Positions 62,971 to 64,000 of a stretch of 64,000 nucleotides of DNA are shown one piece after another; position 1 is the stretch's first letter, and the number at the start of each line of letters is the position of its first letter. The stretch comes from WTFV01 sp965200895 (GTDB taxonomy: Bacteria > Acidobacteriota > Vicinamibacteria > Vicinamibacterales > UBA8438): positions 1,364,001 through 1,428,000 of the forward strand of contig CBDAVM010000001.1 of NCBI GenBank assembly GCA_965200895.1, given 5' to 3'. A program made the translations under genes and the position numbers. The notes below the pieces were generated by a model, which saw only the letters and a program-made list of their open reading frames with translations, was not told where the DNA came from and did not search any database.

Positions 62971-63975
62971 CTACGGATCGAGGTGCACCTCGGCCAGCGC
63001 GATCCCCCGCTCGCCGGCGACCGCGTACAACAGGTAGATGCGCCCGTCCTCCTCGAAGATCGCCGGGTCGCGCAACTGGTTCACTGCGACGTTGATGGCC
63101 CCGCCGCGGGACGGCTCCACCGGCAGGTTCGCGCCCTCCCAGGGCCGCTCCGGGCGGAGGACCTCCACCCGTTCGGTGGCCTTCCAGTCCTGCCAGTCGC
63201 CGGACAGGTCGATGCTGGCCAGCCACACCCGCTCGGGCGCGTCGGCGCGCTCGGTCCAGAAGACGAACAGCCGGTCGCCGCGCTTCAGCAGGGCCGAGTG
63301 CCGCATGTTGGGGTTGAACAGGCTCGGTCCCTCCTCGAAGCCGGTCAGGCCGTCTCGCGAGCGGTACATCACGCCCGGCATCGCAAGTGCGTACCAGTAG
63401 CCGTCGTGCCGGAAGACGCGGAAGTACGGCCGGCCGAGGATCTCCGGGCGCCCCTCGAAGTGCAGGCCGTCTTTCGAGATCGCGGCGCGGCTCACCTGCG
63501 GCCCGCGTTCCCGCCCGTGGACGTACATCACGATCTCCTGCCGTTCGTCGATGACGTGCACGTCCGGCGACGCGACGTGGGCGTAGGCCCCGGCCGGGTT
63601 CGGCGAGTCGGCGCCGCAGGGCGGGCAGGTGGTCGGGAAGTGCGACTGCTCGATGTGCAGCGTTCCCGGCTCGTGCATCGTCCACGGCCCGGTCAGGTCG
63701 TCCGCGTAGGCGAGCCGGATGTAGACGCCGCGGTGATCGGCGAAGTACAAGTAGTAGCGGCCGAGCGGGTCCTCCAACCAGTCCGGCACGCGGATGAGCG
63801 ACGGCCCGGCGATGTTGCTCCCCATCCGTCCGTCCATGTCGGGGGTGATGATGGGGCCGTCGAGCAGGCGCTCGATGCGGACCGTCTGCGCGGCGGCGGG
63901 CGGCGGCGCGACGGCCGCGAGCACCGCTGCCGCCGGCGCGATCACCGCAAGCACGATCCCCGCCTTCGTGGTCAC
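62971..63975 (-). CDS. Secreted GH43-like beta-propeller protein
   Basis: 334 residues from GTG 63975. A signal peptide (IVLAVIAPAAAVLAAVAPPP) precedes a propeller with motifs such as GPIITPDMDGRMGSNIAGPS, YLYFADHRGVYIRLAYADDL, ASPDVHVIDERQEIVMYVHG and AVNQLRDPAIFEEDGRIYLL. The repeated HxxDP/RDPA blades resemble glycoside hydrolase families 43 and 62 and their uncharacterised relatives. Catalytic acids cannot be assigned with confidence. Two cysteines in TTCPPCGADS may form a disulfide. The upstream region lies at the window edge. The 133 nt between this gene and mazF (62838-62970) hold no gene I can support. Confidence 0.75.
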   Translation of the reverse strand: MTTKAGIVLAVIAPAAAVLAAVAPPPAAAQTVRIERLLDGPIITPDMDGRMGSNIAGPSLIRVPDWLEDPLGRYYLYFADHRGVYIRLAYADDLTGPWTMHEPGTLHIEQSHFPTTCPPCGADSPNPAGAYAHVASPDVHVIDERQEIVMYVHGRERGPQVSRAAISKDGLHFEGRPEILGRPYFRVFRHDGYWYALAMPGVMYRSRDGLTGFEEGPSLFNPNMRHSALLKRGDRLFVFWTERADAPERVWLASIDLSGDWQDWKATERVEVLRPERPWEGANLPVEPSRGGAINVAVNQLRDPAIFEEDGRIYLLYAVAGERGIALAEVHLDP

Positions 63976-64000
63976 CGCGAGGCTGCACGCACATCGCTGT

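Overview
This is a 64-kb stretch of high-G+C bacterial chromosome, probably from an Acidobacteriota-type Gram-negative (Vicinamibacteria-like). That guess is inferred from gene content: a TonB receptor with an N-terminal carboxypeptidase-like domain, a DUF1592/DUF1552 pair, UPF0182, MacB/HlyD export parts, many secreted hydrolases, and frequent GTG/TTG starts. I recognised no rRNA, tRNA or CRISPR array. 

Layout. 0-3.0 kb: minus-strand ABC/HlyD efflux genes. 3.1-4.2 kb: a zinc-ribbon protein followed by a two-domain thioredoxin-like oxidoreductase. An in-frame TGA interrupts the oxidoreductase exactly at the first cysteine of its second CxxC, with a bSECIS-like hairpin directly downstream, so it is a strong selenoprotein candidate. 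4.5-13.7 kb: housekeeping and metabolic genes (UPF0182, amidohydrolase, DUF29, rhomboid, PcnB, PLP decarboxylase). 13.7-17.1 kb: a scrapyard of truncated genes, interspersed repeats and a decayed ParA/AlbA_2 module. 17.1-20.4 kb: a TonB-dependent receptor.

20.9-43.2 kb is a defence-type island. A plus-strand operon runs VapB-VapC-DUF1156 DNA methylase-AAA ATPase-DUF4276. Convergent to it lies an HEPN-DUF499 ATPase. Further along, a minus-strand operon runs AlbA_2 protein-ParA-SNF2 helicase/DUF3883-OLD-like ATPase/TOPRIM. Direct repeats of about 560 bp bracket an intruding segment (CocE hydrolase and small membrane proteins). Removing one repeat plus that segment would restore one contiguous helicase-OLD-DUF499 gene string.

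43.4-54.9 kb: ankyrin protein, DUF1592/DUF1552 pair, cobyric acid synthase, M14 peptidase and a secreted methyltransferase. 54.9-60.7 kb: a compact phosphorothioation-type operon, dndA-dndC-DUF262/DUF1524 (SspE/GmrSD-like)-GIY-YIG (amber-interrupted)-dndB, without recognisable dndD, dndE, sspB or sspC. 60.8-64 kb: a PadR regulator with a clear palindromic operator, a membrane protein, a MazEF-type pair and a GH43-like secreted protein.

The most unusual items are the putative selenocysteine oxidoreductase, the hybrid Dnd/Ssp operon, and the split methylase/DUF499/helicase island with a toxin-antitoxin pair translationally coupled to the methylase.
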